A stretch of 7,483 nucleotides of DNA from DAOUCP01 sp034432155 (GTDB lineage Bacteria > Chloroflexota > Anaerolineae > Epilineales > Epilineaceae), in NCBI GenBank assembly GCA_034432155.1, contig DAOUCP010000135.1, positions 1 to 7,483 of the forward strand. Direction: 5' to 3'. The notes under the pieces were generated by a model. That model saw only the letters and a program-made list of their open reading frames with translations, ran no database searches and was not told the DNA's origin. Made by a program: the position numbers and the translations under genes. Below, one piece after another: positions 6,204 to 7,483 of this stretch. Numbering within the stretch: the first letter of the stretch is position 1; each line of letters begins with the position of its first letter.

Positions 6204-7223
6204 ATGTCGAATCAGCACTCCTTTCGCGCCCTCGTGCTCGAGCAGGAGGGCGAGGAGCTGCGAGCCGAGGTGCGACCTTGCCATGAGGAGGACCTGCCGG
6301 AAGGCGATGTTCTCGTAACGGTGAGCTGGTCGGGTCTCAACTACAAGGATGCACTGGCGCTCACCAATCGCGGCCGAATCATCCGCCGCTTCCCGATGGT
6401 GCCTGGGATTGACCTGGTAGGGCGAGTGGTGGCCTCGAGCGCCCCGGACGTTCGCGTTGGCGACGCGGTCATCTTGACCGGCTACGGCACCGGGGAGGAC
6501 CACTGGGGCGGCTACAGCCAGCGCAACCGGGTTCGTGCCGAATGGCTGGTGCCCCTGCCGGCCGGCTTGACGGAGCGGCGCGCCATGGCCATCGGCACCG
6601 CCGGGTTCACGGCCATGCTAGCGGTTATGGCTCTGGAAGAGCATGGAGTCCACCCCGACTCCGGCGACGTCGTTGTCACCGGGGCGGCGGGCGGCGTGGG
6701 TAGCTTCGCCATTGCGCTGCTCGGGCACCGGGGCCATCGGGTGGTCGCCAGTACGGGACGCCCAGAGCTCGCAGGGGACCTCAAACGCCTTGGCGCGAGC
6801 GAAGTCATCGATCGCGGCACTCTCGCCGAACCGTCCGAACGGCCGCTGTTGTCGGAGCGCTGGGCCGGGGCGGTGGACACCGTGGGCGGCGCGACGCTGG
6901 CGAATCTGCTTGCCGGCACTCGTCGCCACGGCGCGGTGGCGGCCTGTGGCCTGGTGTCCGGCGCTGCCCTGACGACGACGGTCTACCCGTTCATCCTGCG
7001 CGGCGTAAGCCTGCTGGGGATCGACTCCAACTACTGCCCCATGGACCGCCGGCGGCACGCCTGGGAGCGCCTCGCCAGGGAGCTTGGCGCAGAGGAGATC
7101 GACGAAATCGTATCCGGCGTGGTCGGCCTGGATGGCCTGGTGGAGGCGGCGCAGGCTGTCATGGCCGGAAGGGTTCACGGCCGGCTGATCGTCGACGTGA
7201 ACGCGCCAGGCGCCCACAGCTGA
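6204..7223 (+). CDS. acuI: Acryloyl-CoA reductase / YhdH-type quinone oxidoreductase
   Basis: A soluble zinc-free medium-chain dehydrogenase/reductase of the AcuI/YhdH family, which reduces acryloyl-CoA to propionyl-CoA with NADPH and protects cells from this reactive thioester; it acts in 3-hydroxypropionate and DMSP-derived acrylate metabolism. The 339-residue product is near the usual 325-330. Motifs in order: GLNYKDALALT (44-54), PGIDLVGRV (67-75), LTGYGTGEDHWGGYSQ (91-106), AMAIGTAGFTAMLAVMALE (127-145), the Rossmann turn TGAAGGVG (159-166), ASTGRPE (182-188) where NADPH-specific members bind the 2'-phosphate, and the family-typical TTTVYPFILRGVSLLGIDS (257-275). No zinc-binding cysteine set is seen. 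The frame is open back to 5745 only because of the HEPN frameshift. It follows the HEPN gene by 41 bases and may share its promoter. No DMSP or acrylate genes adjoin, so a general detoxifying role is likely. Confidence 0.92.
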   Translation: MSNQHSFRALVLEQEGEELRAEVRPCHEEDLPEGDVLVTVSWSGLNYKDALALTNRGRIIRRFPMVPGIDLVGRVVASSAPDVRVGDAVILTGYGTGEDHWGGYSQRNRVRAEWLVPLPAGLTERRAMAIGTAGFTAMLAVMALEEHGVHPDSGDVVVTGAAGGVGSFAIALLGHRGHRVVASTGRPELAGDLKRLGASEVIDRGTLAEPSERPLLSERWAGAVDTVGGATLANLLAGTRRHGAVAACGLVSGAALTTTVYPFILRGVSLLGIDSNYCPMDRRRHAWERLARELGAEEIDEIVSGVVGLDGLVEAAQAVMAGRVHGRLIVDVNAPGAHS

Positions 7224-7224
7224 A

Positions 7225-7262
7225 GAAGGTCCGCGCGGCAGCGGGATCTCCCGCCCGCCTTC
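7225..7262 (+). terminator. Possible terminator hairpin after acuI
   Basis: GCGGG-ATCT-CCCGC (7241-7254) forms a 5-base GC stem, flanked by GAAGG (7225-7229) and CCTTC (7258-7262), which could extend it across an internal loop. It begins one base after the acuI stop. There is no clear T-run, so the call is tentative. Confidence 0.3.
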
Positions 7263-7280
7263 GCATTCCCTCAACCGACG

Positions 7281-7360
7281 CCGGGGATCGCTGCGAGTGA
7301 GCGCCGGCACTCAGTCGAGACCGGGCATCACCGGGAGTGAGCGTCAGGTCTGAGGCGACA
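7281..7360. repeat. Tandem duplication, two 40-base units
   Basis: Units 7281-7320 and 7321-7360 align without gaps and match at 29 of 40 positions by hand count, sharing CCGGG, GAGTGAGCG and CGA. The period is not a multiple of 3 and no open frame fits, so it looks non-coding. Its role is unknown. Confidence 0.6.
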
Positions 7361-7363
7361 GGA

Positions 7364-7483
7364 GGCGGAGGCCGCGCGGCGGCGTTGGGCGAGCTGCGGG
7401 CGTCACACGTCGTAGCCGGGCGTGGGCGGAGGCCGCGCGGCGGCGCCGGGCGAGTCGCCGGCGCCAGGCGCCGTAACCGGCCG
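7364..7483. repeat. Tandem duplication, 61-base units running to the window edge
   Basis: Units 7364-7424 and 7425-7483 start with the same 21 bases (GGCGGAGGCCGCGCGGCGGC plus G) and then keep alternating conserved blocks (GGGCGAG, GGCG, CGTA, CCGG). More units may follow outside the window. The second unit also holds an 8-base perfect inverted repeat, GGCGCCGG / CCGGCGCC (7442-7449 and 7458-7465), which the first does not preserve. The 61-base period argues against coding. The 260 bases after acuI hold no gene I can support. Confidence 0.65.

Noticed and set aside
7281..7483. CRISPR array
   Set aside because: Only two units each of two unrelated repeats, with no constant repeat separated by unique spacers and no cas genes.

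Overview
This window is GC-rich bacterial chromosomal DNA. Short intergenic gaps, 4-base stop/start overlaps and strong G/C use at third codon positions suggest a high-GC proteobacterium. A gammaproteobacterium is possible, but there is no rRNA or other marker to settle it.

Layout: bases 1 to about 5040 read leftwards (minus strand) and about 5190 to 7223 read rightwards (plus strand). In its direction of transcription, the minus-strand block is cydA, cydB, a GT4-type glycosyltransferase, and a second GT4-type glycosyltransferase cut by the window edge. cydA and cydB encode a cytochrome bd-type quinol oxidase of the short Q-loop (CioAB-like) type, with all the expected haem and quinol residues. 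The two glycosyltransferases overlap by 4 bases and probably act in sequence on one cell-surface glycan. They follow cydB after an 87-base gap holding only a GC-rich hairpin, and no CydX-like peptide is seen.

The plus-strand block starts at a good sigma70-type promoter (TTGACC, 17 bases, TAGTAT). It holds an MNT nucleotidyltransferase and HEPN-domain pair (toxin/antitoxin-like, ATGA overlap), then acuI, an acryloyl-CoA/quinone oxidoreductase of the zinc-free MDR family. Each member of the MNT/HEPN pair carries one apparent frameshift next to a short homopolymer, so the pair is either decaying or affected by sequencing error. The HEPN frameshift also opens the frame into acuI, giving an artefactual 492-residue HEPN-AcuI reading frame.

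The divergent region between the blocks (about 4595-5243) is unusual. It holds a low-complexity tract that, on the minus strand, reads as an Ala/Leu/Val membrane segment in a 149-codon reading frame running into cydA, with a candidate promoter in front. The first 50 or so codons of cydA are much richer in A/T than the rest of the gene. After acuI, the last 260 bases hold no gene, but do hold two different tandem duplications (40-base and 61-base units).

No clearly new system was found. The most notable items are the doubly frameshifted MNT/HEPN pair, the mosaic 5' end of cydA and the hydrophobic reading frame ahead of it.
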